Shown in pieces: positions 36,221 through 45,351 of a stretch of DNA of 52,045 nt. The notes below the pieces were generated by a model. It did no database searches and was not told where the DNA came from. It worked only from the letters and a program-made list of their open reading frames with translations. A program made the translations under genes and the position numbers. Positions within the stretch are counted from its first letter, which is position 1, and each line of letters begins with the position of its first letter. This DNA comes from an uncultured Crocinitomix sp. (GTDB lineage Bacteria; Bacteroidota; Bacteroidia; Flavobacteriales_D; Crocinitomicaceae), in the NCBI GenBank assembly GCA_937136425.1, contig CAKZON010000062.1:1-52045 (forward strand). Direction: 5' to 3'.

Positions 36221-36652
36221 TCTGCTTTAAAATAGCGTTCGTTTATTGTTAAGTGTTAATCTAAAGAGATAAGTTACTTCACATTTATTTTTTTTCTAAT
36301 TAAATCACTTTTTTAAGGTTGAGTAGTTCAAATTTATGACTTAATATCCCCTTGTTAGTTACATTAATTCATTGAATTGTCCCAATATTAAAACTTTATT
36401 ATTGTGTTTTTTTAAAACGTAACTCGGCAATAAACTATTGCTTTTCAGTTTTATACACTTTAAATTAGAACAGCATAAGCCAAGTGTCTTATTTATTGCA
36501 ACTATAAGGAGTAAGGGTATCTAATGCTATCAACGATTATAATACAATAGGCAATAGCCTTGCAATATTGTAAACTGATTTATTCAAAAATAATGCCGCG
36601 CTTACTACGTTCTCTTTTATTACATTTATTATATTCGTCTAAATACTAAAGT
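36221..36652. other. divergent promoter region, 432 bases
   Basis: No gene seen. It separates two oppositely oriented ECF sigma genes. A -7-like box TATATTCG lies at 36630-36637 for the rightward gene. The leftward promoter is not obvious. Confidence 0.5.
36630..36637 (+). promoter_or_regulatory. -7-like box of the FecI-type sigma gene (TATATTCG)
   Basis: One change from TAnnTTTG; 15 bases before the TTG start at 36653. Confidence 0.4.
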
Positions 36653-37204
36653 TTGTCAGCAGATAATGAAATCATAAAACAAATACGCGAAGGTTCTGAA
36701 AAAGCCTTCCGAAAGGTCTATGATATGCATTATAAACTAATGTTAGGAGTTGGAATTAATATCACTAAAGATATTGACTCTGCAAAAGAGGTTGTACAGG
36801 AAGTGTTTTACCAGTTTTGGAAAAACCGTGAAAATATTAAAGACGGAATTTCAATTAGAAATTATTTAAAACGTGCTGTAATTAATAGATGTATTAATCA
36901 TATTAAATACAATTCACGTTTCACTGGCGACGAACAATTAGAGCGCACTGAAACTGACTCTGTTGCTCCGGACAAACAAATGGAAGTAAATGAATTAAAA
37001 GAAGTGATTGACGCTGCAGTGGCAAACTTACCAGAGAAAGCACGCGTTATATTTATATTGCGCAGACATGAGGGGTTGTCACTGAAAGAAATTGCTGAGA
37101 AATTAGACATTTCGCCAAAAACCGTTGAGAACCAAATTACACGTGCACTGAAATTATTAAAAGCAGAAATTGAACCTTTTTTAAAAAAAACGAATGCAGT
37201 TTAG
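36653..37204 (+). CDS. FecI-type ECF sigma factor (Bacteroidota expansion family)
   Basis: A 183-residue sigma factor starting at TTG 36653; the next in-frame ATG is too far into region 2 to be real. Region 2 reads AFRKVYDMHYKLMLGVGI and AKEVVQEVFYQFWKNR; region 4 reads VANLPEKARVIFILRRHEGL and SLKEIAEKLDISPKTVENQI. It is followed 50 bases later by fecR-type and TonB-receptor genes, so it directs their transcription once the receptor/FecR signal arrives. This is the standard Bacteroidota trans-envelope signalling set. Confidence 0.93.
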   Translation: MSADNEIIKQIREGSEKAFRKVYDMHYKLMLGVGINITKDIDSAKEVVQEVFYQFWKNRENIKDGISIRNYLKRAVINRCINHIKYNSRFTGDEQLERTETDSVAPDKQMEVNELKEVIDAAVANLPEKARVIFILRRHEGLSLKEIAEKLDISPKTVENQITRALKLLKAEIEPFLKKTNAV

Positions 37205-37253
37205 GGGAAAACAATTTCTGGTTTGTATCAGTAACGAAGAGAATAAATAAAAC

Positions 37254-38270
37254 ATGAATCGAATAGATCATATCAGTTTAATTTATAAGCAGTTATCGGA
37301 TGATATTTCTGCTGATGAATTGGCACAGTTGCAAGATTGGCTAAATAAATCAGAAGATAATAAACTAACTGCTGAAAGTATTGCCGCAGTTTGGGAGACT
37401 TCTGCTGTAGATGATGAACAGATTTCTGCATTGGCAAGTGAGGTTGATTTGGATGCAGAGTTTGAGCTTTTAAACAAACGCATTCAAGCGGATGTTAAAC
37501 ATGAAACAAAGGTTATTCCTATGTGGCGTAAATATATTGGCTTAGCAGCTGGTTTAGCAGTTTTAATAGGTGTAGGTTCTTTTGTTGTGTTTAATACTTT
37601 TAGTGGAGATTCTGAGTGGGCCGAACTTTCTACCGGCGATTCTGCACAAGAAATTAAATTGGCAGATGGTTCAGTTGTTAATTTAAATGCAAATAGTACT
37701 TTAAAATATCCTGTTGAATTTACTGGTGCTACGAGAGAGGTTGAACTTTCTGGAGAAGCTTTCTTCGATATTGCTAAAGACGCTCAACACCCTTTTACAG
37801 TGCACACTCCTTTTGAAGATGTAAGTGTACTAGGAACCTCATTCAATATTCGTGCTTTTGAAGATGAAACAAATTCAGAAGTTTCTGTTACTACTGGTAA
37901 AGTAAAAGTAGACAATGGAACTGCTAGACAAATTCTTTTACCAAATGAAAAAGTAATTGTTGATCATTCAAGTGGTGTGATGGAACAAAAAATCACCGAA
38001 AACTTGAACGAAAATGCTTGGTTCACCAATGTTATGGTTTTTGAAAATGCTCAGATGCCAGAAGTTTTAGATGATCTGGAGATTTACTTTGATCTTGAGT
38101 TTAGTGTTGAGAATGACGAATTGCTAACTTGTCCATTTAACGCAAGTTTCAATTTTGCTGAAGAAGACAATTTAAACACTGTATTGACTACAATTTCCAA
38201 AGTATTTGGTGTCACTCCTGAAAAAACTAATGAAGGCGATTATATTTTTGTCGGAGGAAGTTGTCAATGA
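37254..38270 (+). CDS. FecR-family anti-sigma factor
   Basis: A 338-residue protein. The cytoplasmic N-terminus (SADELAQLQDWLNKSEDNK) binds the sigma factor. One membrane helix lies at about residues 92-112 (YIGLAAGLAVLIGVGSFVVF). The periplasmic FecR domain (about 120-225) contains STGDSAQEIKLADGSVV, ANSTLKYP and LSGEAFFDIAKD. The C-terminal domain (about 255-338; VFENAQMPEVLDDLEIYFDL) is the DUF4974-type receptor contact. It overlaps the receptor gene by four bases (ATGA), so receptor and anti-sigma are translationally coupled. Confidence 0.94.
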   Translation: MNRIDHISLIYKQLSDDISADELAQLQDWLNKSEDNKLTAESIAAVWETSAVDDEQISALASEVDLDAEFELLNKRIQADVKHETKVIPMWRKYIGLAAGLAVLIGVGSFVVFNTFSGDSEWAELSTGDSAQEIKLADGSVVNLNANSTLKYPVEFTGATREVELSGEAFFDIAKDAQHPFTVHTPFEDVSVLGTSFNIRAFEDETNSEVSVTTGKVKVDNGTARQILLPNEKVIVDHSSGVMEQKITENLNENAWFTNVMVFENAQMPEVLDDLEIYFDLEFSVENDELLTCPFNASFNFAEEDNLNTVLTTISKVFGVTPEKTNEGDYIFVGGSCQ

Positions 38271-40870
38271 GGAAATACCTACTCCTACTCTTTTTAACAT
38301 CCCTTAGCTTTTTTTCGCTCGGTCAGGATTTCCTTTCAAAAAAAATAGATTTTGAAGTCAGTCAGGTTCGAATAAAAACAGCTCTTGACAAATTATCTAA
38401 TCAAACCGGAATAGACATTGCCTATAGTGCTAATTTCTTTAAAGAAGCCGCCCCGGTAACAGTACATGCCAAACAGGAAACAATAAAAGAAGTATTAACT
38501 AAAATTCTGTTACAAACAACAATTGAATTTGAAACGCTCGGTGAAAACCGAGTTTTGTTGTTTAAAGGAAAAAGAGAATACACGGTTATTAGCGGTTATG
38601 TTTCAGACATTCAATCTGGCGAAAGAATTGTAGGTGCAAGGGTGTATTCTAAAGAATATGATTTAGGTACCATTACCAATGAATATGGTTTTTTTAGTTT
38701 TCGAATTCCAGCTAATAAAACAACGTTGATTACTAGATCAATTGGTTTTAAAGCCTCTCAAGAGTTATTTTCATCCATATCAGATAACCTTATGATTGGA
38801 TTAAACCCTGCAGATGATTTACCGGAAGTAATTGTTGACGGCCGTAACAATACAGAAACGCTTGAACATTCAGCAATTGCCGTTGATGATGATAATATCA
38901 CTGAAGTTTCAGCACATTTGGCACAAGTTAGTCCTAATTTAAATGGCCAAACTGACTATGTACGTGTTGCACAATTATTACCTGGCGTACAAGGGCAATC
39001 GGACGGTTTTGGAGGAATGAATATTCGTGGCGGCGAATCGGGTCAAAACTTAATGCTAATGGACGGATCTCCCGTCTATATTCCTTATCATTTATTAGGT
39101 CTCTACTCTACATATAATGAGGAAACCGTAAAGTCTTTAAAAATTGTAAAAGGAAATTTCCCTTCTCGTTACGGGGGCGCAGTATCTTCCATTTTAGATG
39201 TAAAAACGCGTGAAGGAGATTTATATCATTGGAAAGGTTCTGCAAATGTAAGCTTGCTAAATGCAGGAATGACTTTAGAAGGACCAATTAAGAAAGGAAA
39301 AGGATCTTTTTTAATTGCTGGAAGATATTCACCAAGAGCTTATTTCTTTGAACCTGTTATCCGTCGTTTATATTTTCGAAATAGAGCGGATGTTTTAGAA
39401 ACTTCGTTTTACGATTATAATATAAAAGCCAATTACACTTTAGGGAAAAAAGATCGGGTGTATTTAAGTCTGTTTTCTGGTGCTGATGAAGTCTATCAAT
39501 CTGCAATGACTATTGAAGATCAATATGAACAGTCCTATAACTTATTCGACTTAGAGTGGAAAAATGTAGTTGGGTCATTACGTTGGAATCACCTTTTTTC
39601 AAAATCATTGTTTTTAAACACAACATTTACTTATAGTAATTATAAACACAGGTTCTCTTCGCAAGATGAAACGCGTTATAGTGACCCTATTAGTCAGAGT
39701 GATGAACTGTTTGTAATTGATAACCGATCGACGAATATTGATTACGGAATTAAAGCAGATTTTGATTGGGCTTTTGCAAAAAATCAAAGACTTTATTTTG
39801 GCTTGCAACATAATTACCGCGATTTTTCTCCAAGCTTTTACTTTTTACATGAAATAGATTGGGATATTATTGATGACCCTTTTGGAGATGAAGTTTTCAA
39901 CTTTAATAGTTACTATGAATCTAGCTCCTTCCCTACTTATTTAATTCATGAAAGCGCCGTTTATGTAGAGGACCATATAAAACTTGCCAGATGGTATTTT
40001 AATATTGGTGTAAGAGGAAGCGGTTTTTTCCATGAAGGTTCAGAATTTGTCAATCTTGAACCCCGCCTAATTTCTAAGTTTAGCATCAACGAGAATCTAA
40101 CAACCTCATTGGTATTAAATCGCCGGATGCAATACTTACATTTAATTGCCAATCAATCCATCCAAATGCCAAATGATCTTTGGTTGCCGTCTGGCCAAAA
40201 CATTAACCCGCAAGAGCTGTATGAATCAGAATTATCTTTACAATATAGTGCAACGCCGCAACTTAAAATGAATTTGAGTGGCTATTATAGGTTAATTAAT
40301 CATGTATATTCTTACCCAGCTTCCTTTGAGTTTTTATTAACGACAGATGATTATTCCGATTACGCCTTTTTAGAAGAAGGTACTGCTAACAGTAAAGGGC
40401 TTGAACTTTTTGTTGATTACGCAAATAACAAACGTGGCTTATTATTTACTTATACCTTATCCAAAACAGAGCGTCAATTTGATTCTATAAACCTTGGACT
40501 TCCTTTTGCCGCAGATTTTGATAGTAGGCATCAGGTTAAATTTTCTTTCCATCAAAAATTATCTAAATCATTCAAAATAGGCTTCAATTGGATATATAAT
40601 TCTCCCCGACCAAAAATCAATGTACTTCAATTTACTTCGCAAGCGGCTTTTACAAATATTGATGAAGACCCACCAGGTTTAAAAAACACCACCCGAACAA
40701 AAGCTTATAATAGAATAGATTTAAACGTGCAATATAGTTTTAAAGGAAAAAAAATGCACCATGAGCTTAAATTTGGAATTTATAATTTGTTAAATACACG
40801 AAATATTGCCTTTAATGAATTGCATTCTATTCCAATTCTTCCTTCTTTTTCATATCGAATTTCGTTTTAA
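38267..40870 (+). CDS. TonB-dependent receptor with STN signalling domain (FecA-like)
   Basis: An 867-residue outer-membrane protein from the ATG at 38267 (overlapping the fecR stop). It has a signal peptide to about residue 20; an STN domain at about 23-100 (FEVSQVRIKTALDKLSNQTG) that touches FecR; a carboxypeptidase-regulatory-like domain at about 105-180 (YVSDIQSGERIVGARVY); a plug at about 220-330 (YVRVAQLLPGVQGQSDGFGG, MNIRGGESGQNLMLMDGSPV); and a 22-strand barrel ending in Phe. No SusD-like partner follows, so the substrate is likely a small ligand (iron complex, vitamin or similar) rather than a SusCD glycan. Substrate unknown. Confidence 0.94.
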   Translation: MRKYLLLLFLTSLSFFSLGQDFLSKKIDFEVSQVRIKTALDKLSNQTGIDIAYSANFFKEAAPVTVHAKQETIKEVLTKILLQTTIEFETLGENRVLLFKGKREYTVISGYVSDIQSGERIVGARVYSKEYDLGTITNEYGFFSFRIPANKTTLITRSIGFKASQELFSSISDNLMIGLNPADDLPEVIVDGRNNTETLEHSAIAVDDDNITEVSAHLAQVSPNLNGQTDYVRVAQLLPGVQGQSDGFGGMNIRGGESGQNLMLMDGSPVYIPYHLLGLYSTYNEETVKSLKIVKGNFPSRYGGAVSSILDVKTREGDLYHWKGSANVSLLNAGMTLEGPIKKGKGSFLIAGRYSPRAYFFEPVIRRLYFRNRADVLETSFYDYNIKANYTLGKKDRVYLSLFSGADEVYQSAMTIEDQYEQSYNLFDLEWKNVVGSLRWNHLFSKSLFLNTTFTYSNYKHRFSSQDETRYSDPISQSDELFVIDNRSTNIDYGIKADFDWAFAKNQRLYFGLQHNYRDFSPSFYFLHEIDWDIIDDPFGDEVFNFNSYYESSSFPTYLIHESAVYVEDHIKLARWYFNIGVRGSGFFHEGSEFVNLEPRLISKFSINENLTTSLVLNRRMQYLHLIANQSIQMPNDLWLPSGQNINPQELYESELSLQYSATPQLKMNLSGYYRLINHVYSYPASFEFLLTTDDYSDYAFLEEGTANSKGLELFVDYANNKRGLLFTYTLSKTERQFDSINLGLPFAADFDSRHQVKFSFHQKLSKSFKIGFNWIYNSPRPKINVLQFTSQAAFTNIDEDPPGLKNTTRTKAYNRIDLNVQYSFKGKKMHHELKFGIYNLLNTRNIAFNELHSIPILPSFSYRISF

Positions 40871-41134
40871 CAGGCACATTAATTTAAATTTCCTTGAAGT
40901 TTTTAGGTTAATTATCAGAAAAAGGAACTGAATTTTATTCTTTAAATGATAAAAACAGGTGTTATTTAATTCGATTCTAAGTCCTTTACTCCTGCTGTTT
41001 CAAAATAATAATAAAAAAAGTTTCATCCACAATCCCAATAGAATCAGGACTTTTCAAAAAAAATAAAAAAAAACAACTTTTTTTTAGGGGGAAAACAGCC
41101 ACTTGTATGTAATCATACCGAAGATTAGTAGAAG

Positions 41135-41160
41135 ATTTTCATATTAAAAAGTTGGTTGCG
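41135..41160 (+). repeat. direct repeat copy 1 before hairpin
   Basis: ATTTTCATAT, TTAAAAAG, TTGGTTGCG; repeated 86 bases downstream. Confidence 0.7.
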
Positions 41161-41220
41161 GTAAAGGGGGTTAGAACTCCGGTTCGCCCCCTTTCAACCA
41201 AACACTAAAATAGAATTATA

Positions 41221-41249
41221 ATTTTCATATATAGTTAAAGTTGGTTGCG
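41221..41249 (+). repeat. direct repeat copy 2 before terminator hairpin
   Basis: ATTTTCATAT, three to four extra bases, TTAAAG, TTGGTTGCG; the second copy. Confidence 0.7.
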
Positions 41250-41290
41250 AAAAAAGGAGGTATGAAAAACGTTTCAGCCTCCTTTTTTAT
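41250..41290 (+). terminator. terminator or attenuator hairpin 30 bases before the FG-GAP/CUB gene
   Basis: A perfect 11-bp stem AAAAAAGGAGG / CCTCCTTTTTT with a 17-base loop, then AT-rich sequence. No -7 box lies between it and the ATG at 41319, so the gene is probably read by transcription passing this hairpin. Confidence 0.75.
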
Positions 41291-41318
41291 TTTAGAAATT
41301 CTCTTAATACAAAATCTA

Positions 41319-43847
41319 ATGAAAAAACAATTATTCGGCGTTATTGGTTTAACGTTTCTCTCTTTGAGCGGCTTTTCTCAAGGCTTCTCTGAAATACAAA
41401 AAGTAACAGCACTTGATCGTGAATCAGAAGATCGTATGGGATGGGCACTAGACATGGATGGTAATTATGCTATTATTGGAGCCTATGGAGACGATTTTGG
41501 GGCAGTTAACCCTAATATGGGTTCAGCACATATATACGAACGTGACGGGGATGGTACTTGGGTATTTGCTCAAAAAATATTCAATTCTGATCAAGACGAT
41601 TATGATCGTTTTGGAGCTTCATGCGCCATCAATGGCAACCTTGCAGTAATTGGTGCCTATGGAGAAGATGAAGATGAAAATGATGAAAACAATCTATCAA
41701 AAGCAGGTTCTGCTTACATTTTTGAACGAGGAGATGATGGAACTTGGGAAGAAGTGCAAAAAATTGTTGCCTCTGATCGTGCAGAGGGAGATGAATTTGG
41801 TTTTTCAGTTGCGATAGATGGAGACTTAATTGTTATTGGCGCGCATTACAATAATACTAATGCTGCTGGTGGTGATTATTCATTACATGCTGGAGCAGCT
41901 TATATTTTTGAACAAAATGATGAAGGTGAATGGATAGAACTTCAAAAACTTGCAGCTTCTGACCGTTGGGGCAATCCGGGTGCCGAATATGAAGAAGAGG
42001 ATTGGAATTGGCGCTTTGGAGAATCTGTTGCAGTTCAAGATGATTATGTTATAGTTGGTTCGCCATTTGCTTCTAAAGGGTATGTTTTTGAACGCTCTGG
42101 AGATACATGGGATGAAGTTGATCATTTAACTTACCCAGGAATTAGCACGCTCGACAGAGCAGGAATTGTATCTATAAGTGGAACAACAGTAGTTCTTGGA
42201 GCACAAACTTGGGATTATTCAGAGGAATGGGGTGAGGATGCATTGATGAATGCTGGAGGCGCTGCGATTTTTGACCGCACAGGTGATGAAACTTGGACGC
42301 TTACTCAAATGCTAGTTGGTGGAGACAGAAGCGCCGGGGATCATTTTGGAATTAGCGTTTCAATTGATGGAGATTTAATGGTTTCTGGAGCACACCAAGA
42401 TAATCATGATGAAGATACGGAGTTTGACTTGGAAAACGCAGGTTCAGCATATATCTTCAAACTAATAGATGGTACATGGGAACAAATTGATAAAGTGGAC
42501 AACACAGATAGAGCCGTTGAAGATCAGCTAGGAATAGCTGTAGCTGCATCTGGGAACACTGCATTAGTTGGTGCTTATCAGCAAGATTATGCTGCTGGCG
42601 GCGGAGACTATCAAGAAGATGCTGGAGCAGGATATTTTTATATAGATGAAGATGATGAGGACTGCCCTACAGTTTACTCATCTCAATCTCCTAGCATTTG
42701 TGACGGAGAAGAAATTGTTGTTGGAGAAAGTACTTATACTGAATCTGGAACTTATAGTGATGTATTAGTTTCTGTTGATGGTTGTGATAGTGTCGTAACA
42801 ACTTATTTAAATGTTGTAACGGACGAACCATACGAATATGAAGCAACAATTTGCCCTGGGCAATCCGTTGTTGTTGGTGATTCTGAATACACAGAAGAAG
42901 GAACTTATACAGATGTTTTTGAATCTGTTGGAGGATGCGATAGTATTGTAGAAACTACAGTTATCATGTCTGATGAAGTAATAGAGAATGAAGTAGTGTC
43001 AGAAGGTGGTTTTGGATTGTTCAGCACCGCTTTCGGAATGGAAAGCTACCAATGGATAACTTGTGATCCATTTGAAGTAATTGATGGAGCTACTGACCCG
43101 TTTTATATGCCTACAGAGGATGGCGAATATGCGGTTATTGTAGAGTCTGAAGGTGGATGTATTGATACTTCTGATTGTGTAACAGTTGGAGACGGCGGAG
43201 GTCCTGGTGATGAAATCATAGTTCCTATTGACGGATCAGGAGAAGTACAAACAGCTTGTGAAGGTACTTTCTTTGATAGTGGCGGAAGCGACGGAGATTA
43301 TGCGGGAGACGAGGATGGCGAATTGACAATTTCACCAACAGGTGCAAGTTCAGTTGAGTTAACTTTTGTTGACTTTGATGTTGAAGGAAGTGTTGATTGC
43401 TTTTTAGATAAATTCATTGTATACGACGGAGCAAGCACAAGTGATCCTATCATTGGAACTTATTGTAACACTTCTCCTCCACCAGCTACAATTACCTCTA
43501 CAGGTCCATCTATTACTGTTGCATTCCAATCTGATTTTGCTTTTAATCTTGAAGGGTTTGAAATTGATTGGACTTGCGAAACTGCTACAGACGGTATTGA
43601 TGAAAATGAAGCAAATGAATTTAGCATTTACCCAAATCCAAATAGCGGTACATTTACCATTGCATTAGCTGATTTATCAAATGCTGCTCAAGTGGATATT
43701 GTAAATGAATTAGGCCAAGTAGTTTACTCGGCTCAATTATCAGGAACTACAAACATAATTAGCTTGCCTCAAGTTGCTAGAGGAGTTTACATAGCTAAAA
43801 TCACTAATAACAACAGTATTGCTTATCAACGTTTTGTTATTGAATAA
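41319..43847 (+). CDS. secreted FG-GAP-repeat, CUB-domain protein with T9SS type A tail
   Basis: An 842-residue protein from the ATG at 41319 (signal peptide MKKQLFGVIGLTFLSLSG, cleavage near FSQ); frames further upstream run through a terminator. Residues about 30-440 are about seven FG-GAP/integrin-like repeats of the kind DRxxxDxFGxSVAIDGDLxV, then GAxxxxxxxxxGSAYIFE. Residues about 445-560 are two 50-residue modules (GEEIVVGESTYTESGTY and GQSVVVGDSEYTEEGTY). Residues about 640-755 look like a CUB domain (VQTACEGTFFDSGGSDGDYA, LDKFIVYDGAS). The T9SS tail starts at FSIYPNPNSGTFTI. A very acidic surface protein, likely an adhesin or binding protein that uses calcium. Confidence 0.87.
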   Translation: MKKQLFGVIGLTFLSLSGFSQGFSEIQKVTALDRESEDRMGWALDMDGNYAIIGAYGDDFGAVNPNMGSAHIYERDGDGTWVFAQKIFNSDQDDYDRFGASCAINGNLAVIGAYGEDEDENDENNLSKAGSAYIFERGDDGTWEEVQKIVASDRAEGDEFGFSVAIDGDLIVIGAHYNNTNAAGGDYSLHAGAAYIFEQNDEGEWIELQKLAASDRWGNPGAEYEEEDWNWRFGESVAVQDDYVIVGSPFASKGYVFERSGDTWDEVDHLTYPGISTLDRAGIVSISGTTVVLGAQTWDYSEEWGEDALMNAGGAAIFDRTGDETWTLTQMLVGGDRSAGDHFGISVSIDGDLMVSGAHQDNHDEDTEFDLENAGSAYIFKLIDGTWEQIDKVDNTDRAVEDQLGIAVAASGNTALVGAYQQDYAAGGGDYQEDAGAGYFYIDEDDEDCPTVYSSQSPSICDGEEIVVGESTYTESGTYSDVLVSVDGCDSVVTTYLNVVTDEPYEYEATICPGQSVVVGDSEYTEEGTYTDVFESVGGCDSIVETTVIMSDEVIENEVVSEGGFGLFSTAFGMESYQWITCDPFEVIDGATDPFYMPTEDGEYAVIVESEGGCIDTSDCVTVGDGGGPGDEIIVPIDGSGEVQTACEGTFFDSGGSDGDYAGDEDGELTISPTGASSVELTFVDFDVEGSVDCFLDKFIVYDGASTSDPIIGTYCNTSPPPATITSTGPSITVAFQSDFAFNLEGFEIDWTCETATDGIDENEANEFSIYPNPNSGTFTIALADLSNAAQVDIVNELGQVVYSAQLSGTTNIISLPQVARGVYIAKITNNNSIAYQRFVIE

Positions 43848-43883
43848 TGTTTTAGTAGCAAAATAGGTTTTTAAATTAATGTC

Positions 43884-43914
43884 AAGGAGGTTCGTAATTG
43901 GATCTCCTTTTTTG
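43884..43914 (+). terminator. rho-independent terminator after the FG-GAP/CUB gene
   Basis: A 10-bp stem AAGGAGGTTC / GGATCTCCTT with two G-T wobbles, a six-base loop GTAATT and a following T-run. Confidence 0.8.
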
Positions 43915-44187
43915 TGAGTTAAAATAGAGTTTAGTATTAAAATACTTTTTTTGCATACCTAAAACGTCAATCTAAAGTGTTGACCATATAAATGCTTTCG
44001 TAAATTTATCTCCGCAATAGAACGTGAAGAAACGCTAACTTTTCAATTCGAATCTTTTCTGAAGTTCGAATCAATTTCTAGCTTATTCAATTATTAAAGC
44101 GTTAAAAAGCGGATTGAAAAACTTTTAGCGTTTTAGTGATTGAGGAAGAATAAATTCGAAAAAATTATCGGGTCTTGACCTTTTTTG

Positions 44188-44219
44188 CTTACTTTTTTGT
44201 GTTAAGACAAAAAAGTAAG
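44188..44219. repeat. intergenic inverted repeat (13-bp perfect stem)
   Basis: CTTACTTTTTTGT, loop GTTAAG, ACAAAAAAGTAAG. It lies between convergent genes. This kind of CTTACTTTTTTGT hairpin is, from memory, a recurrent intergenic element in Bacteroidota genomes. It could also serve as a bidirectional terminator. Confidence 0.7.
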
Positions 44220-44284
44220 GCTGAGAATATAACTAAGTCTATTCTATCTACTTATTCTTCATCTATTATTAATGCAAAAAGGTA

Positions 44285-45241
44285 CTATTCATCAAAGTCG
44301 AATCCTCTCGTCATAATATCAGCCACAGCAGCGTCATAAGCCTCAATTGTTTTCGCTTTTTTAATTTTTTTAAAGGTTTTATGAGGATTTGGAAAAGTTT
44401 GAGCAAAATATTCCCAAAAAGATGTCATTTTAGTTAATACATGACTGCGACCTGACAAAGCACTAGCATAACCTTGAAATAAAGTATCTATGAATTTTTG
44501 AAAACGCTCTTCCCTATCTTGAGGATAAGTGGTGGTATTAGCTTTAATCATAGCGGGTAAAAAAGGATCTGCAATTAAACCGCGTCCAATCATCCAATGA
44601 TCAATTTGTGGAAACTGCTCTTGCATTGCTTTAAATCCTTCTACAGTTGTAATGTCGCCGTTATAATAAATTTTGTGTTGGGCATCCAAACATTGCTTAA
44701 ACGATTCCAAATCAACTCCGCCTTTATAAAGCTGTTTTCCTATTCTAGCATGAATCGCAACATTCTTAATTGGATATTTATCTAAGACAGGTAAAACATC
44801 TAAAATTTCTCTTGGATGTTCATAACCCAATCGCATTTTCATTGAAACAAGAATATCCGTTTCATTGTGAACTCTTTCTAAAACATGATTGATTCGTTCT
44901 GGATCATTAATTAAACCTGACCCCATACACCTTTTAGTCACCATTGGATATGGACATCCTAAATTCCAGTTAAGTTCATTGTATCCAAGGCTCTGTACAT
45001 ATTTTACAACAAACAAAAATTCATCCGCATCATTTGTCATTACTTGCGGAATTAGTTCATTAACCTTGTTGTTTTTTGGCAGTAGATCCCGCTCATAATT
45101 CGGTTTTATGATCATTTTACCGTTTAATCGGATGTAAGGTGCATAATAGGTGTCAATTCCTCCAAAATATTTGTGCAAGGCATTTCTAAATCGAAATTCA
45201 GTAAAGCTTTGAAGAGGCGAAGACAGTAATACAGTAGACAT
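44285..45241 (-). CDS. tRNA-dihydrouridine synthase, DusC-like
   Basis: A 318-residue FMN enzyme that reduces uridine to dihydrouridine in the tRNA D-loop. TIM-barrel motifs are visible: SPLQSFTEFRFRNAL at the start, the catalytic cysteine Cys96 in LNWNLGCPYP, then VTKRCMGSGLI, the SMKMRLGYE strand, AIHARIGKQLY, the NGDITTVEGFKAM strand and the FMN-phosphate loop WMIGRGLIADPF. The position of the cysteine and the overall length are like E. coli DusC (which modifies U16), but the subfamily is not certain. A neighbouring gene also modifies tRNA (TruC). Confidence 0.92.
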   Translation of the reverse strand: MSTVLLSSPLQSFTEFRFRNALHKYFGGIDTYYAPYIRLNGKMIIKPNYERDLLPKNNKVNELIPQVMTNDADEFLFVVKYVQSLGYNELNWNLGCPYPMVTKRCMGSGLINDPERINHVLERVHNETDILVSMKMRLGYEHPREILDVLPVLDKYPIKNVAIHARIGKQLYKGGVDLESFKQCLDAQHKIYYNGDITTVEGFKAMQEQFPQIDHWMIGRGLIADPFLPAMIKANTTTYPQDREERFQKFIDTLFQGYASALSGRSHVLTKMTSFWEYFAQTFPNPHKTFKKIKKAKTIEAYDAAVADIMTRGFDFDE

Positions 45242-45300
45242 CTAAAATCTTTGGACAAAGATTAAAATTAATTTCGGATGCGTATATGACATTAAGCGAC

Positions 45301-45334
45301 AAAAAAAAGGTTCAACACAATAGTTGAACCTTTT
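45301..45334 (-). terminator. terminator of the small secreted protein gene (minus strand)
   Basis: A perfect 12-bp stem AAAAGGTTCAAC / GTTGAACCTTTT with a six-base loop; on the minus strand it ends in eight T residues. Confidence 0.85.
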
Positions 45335-45351
45335 AAACATTTTGATTTGTT

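Larger units (their letters stand above)
40871..41318. other. leader region, 448 bases, with two similar hairpin elements
   Basis: No gene. Two direct repeats, ATTTTCATATTAAAAAG followed by TTGGTTGCG (41135-41160) and ATTTTCATATATAGTTAAAG followed by TTGGTTGCG (41221-41249), each precede a strong hairpin. The first hairpin (41151-41203) pairs GTTGGTTG with CAACCAAAC and AAAGGGGG with CCCCCTTT. The second is a terminator only 30 bases before the next start codon. Confidence 0.6.
43848..44284. other. intergenic region, 437 bases, with terminator and inverted repeat
   Basis: No gene. Terminator at 43884-43914 and a 13-bp perfect inverted repeat at 44188-44219; the rest shows nothing recognisable. 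Confidence 0.5.

Noticed and set aside
38267..40870. SusC-type glycan receptor
   Set aside because: No SusD-like gene follows, and the STN domain plus FecI/FecR genes indicate a signalling TonB receptor for another ligand.
41241..41318. TTG at 41241 as the start of the FG-GAP/CUB protein
   Set aside because: The frame would run through a perfect terminator hairpin, and the signal peptide begins only at 41319.
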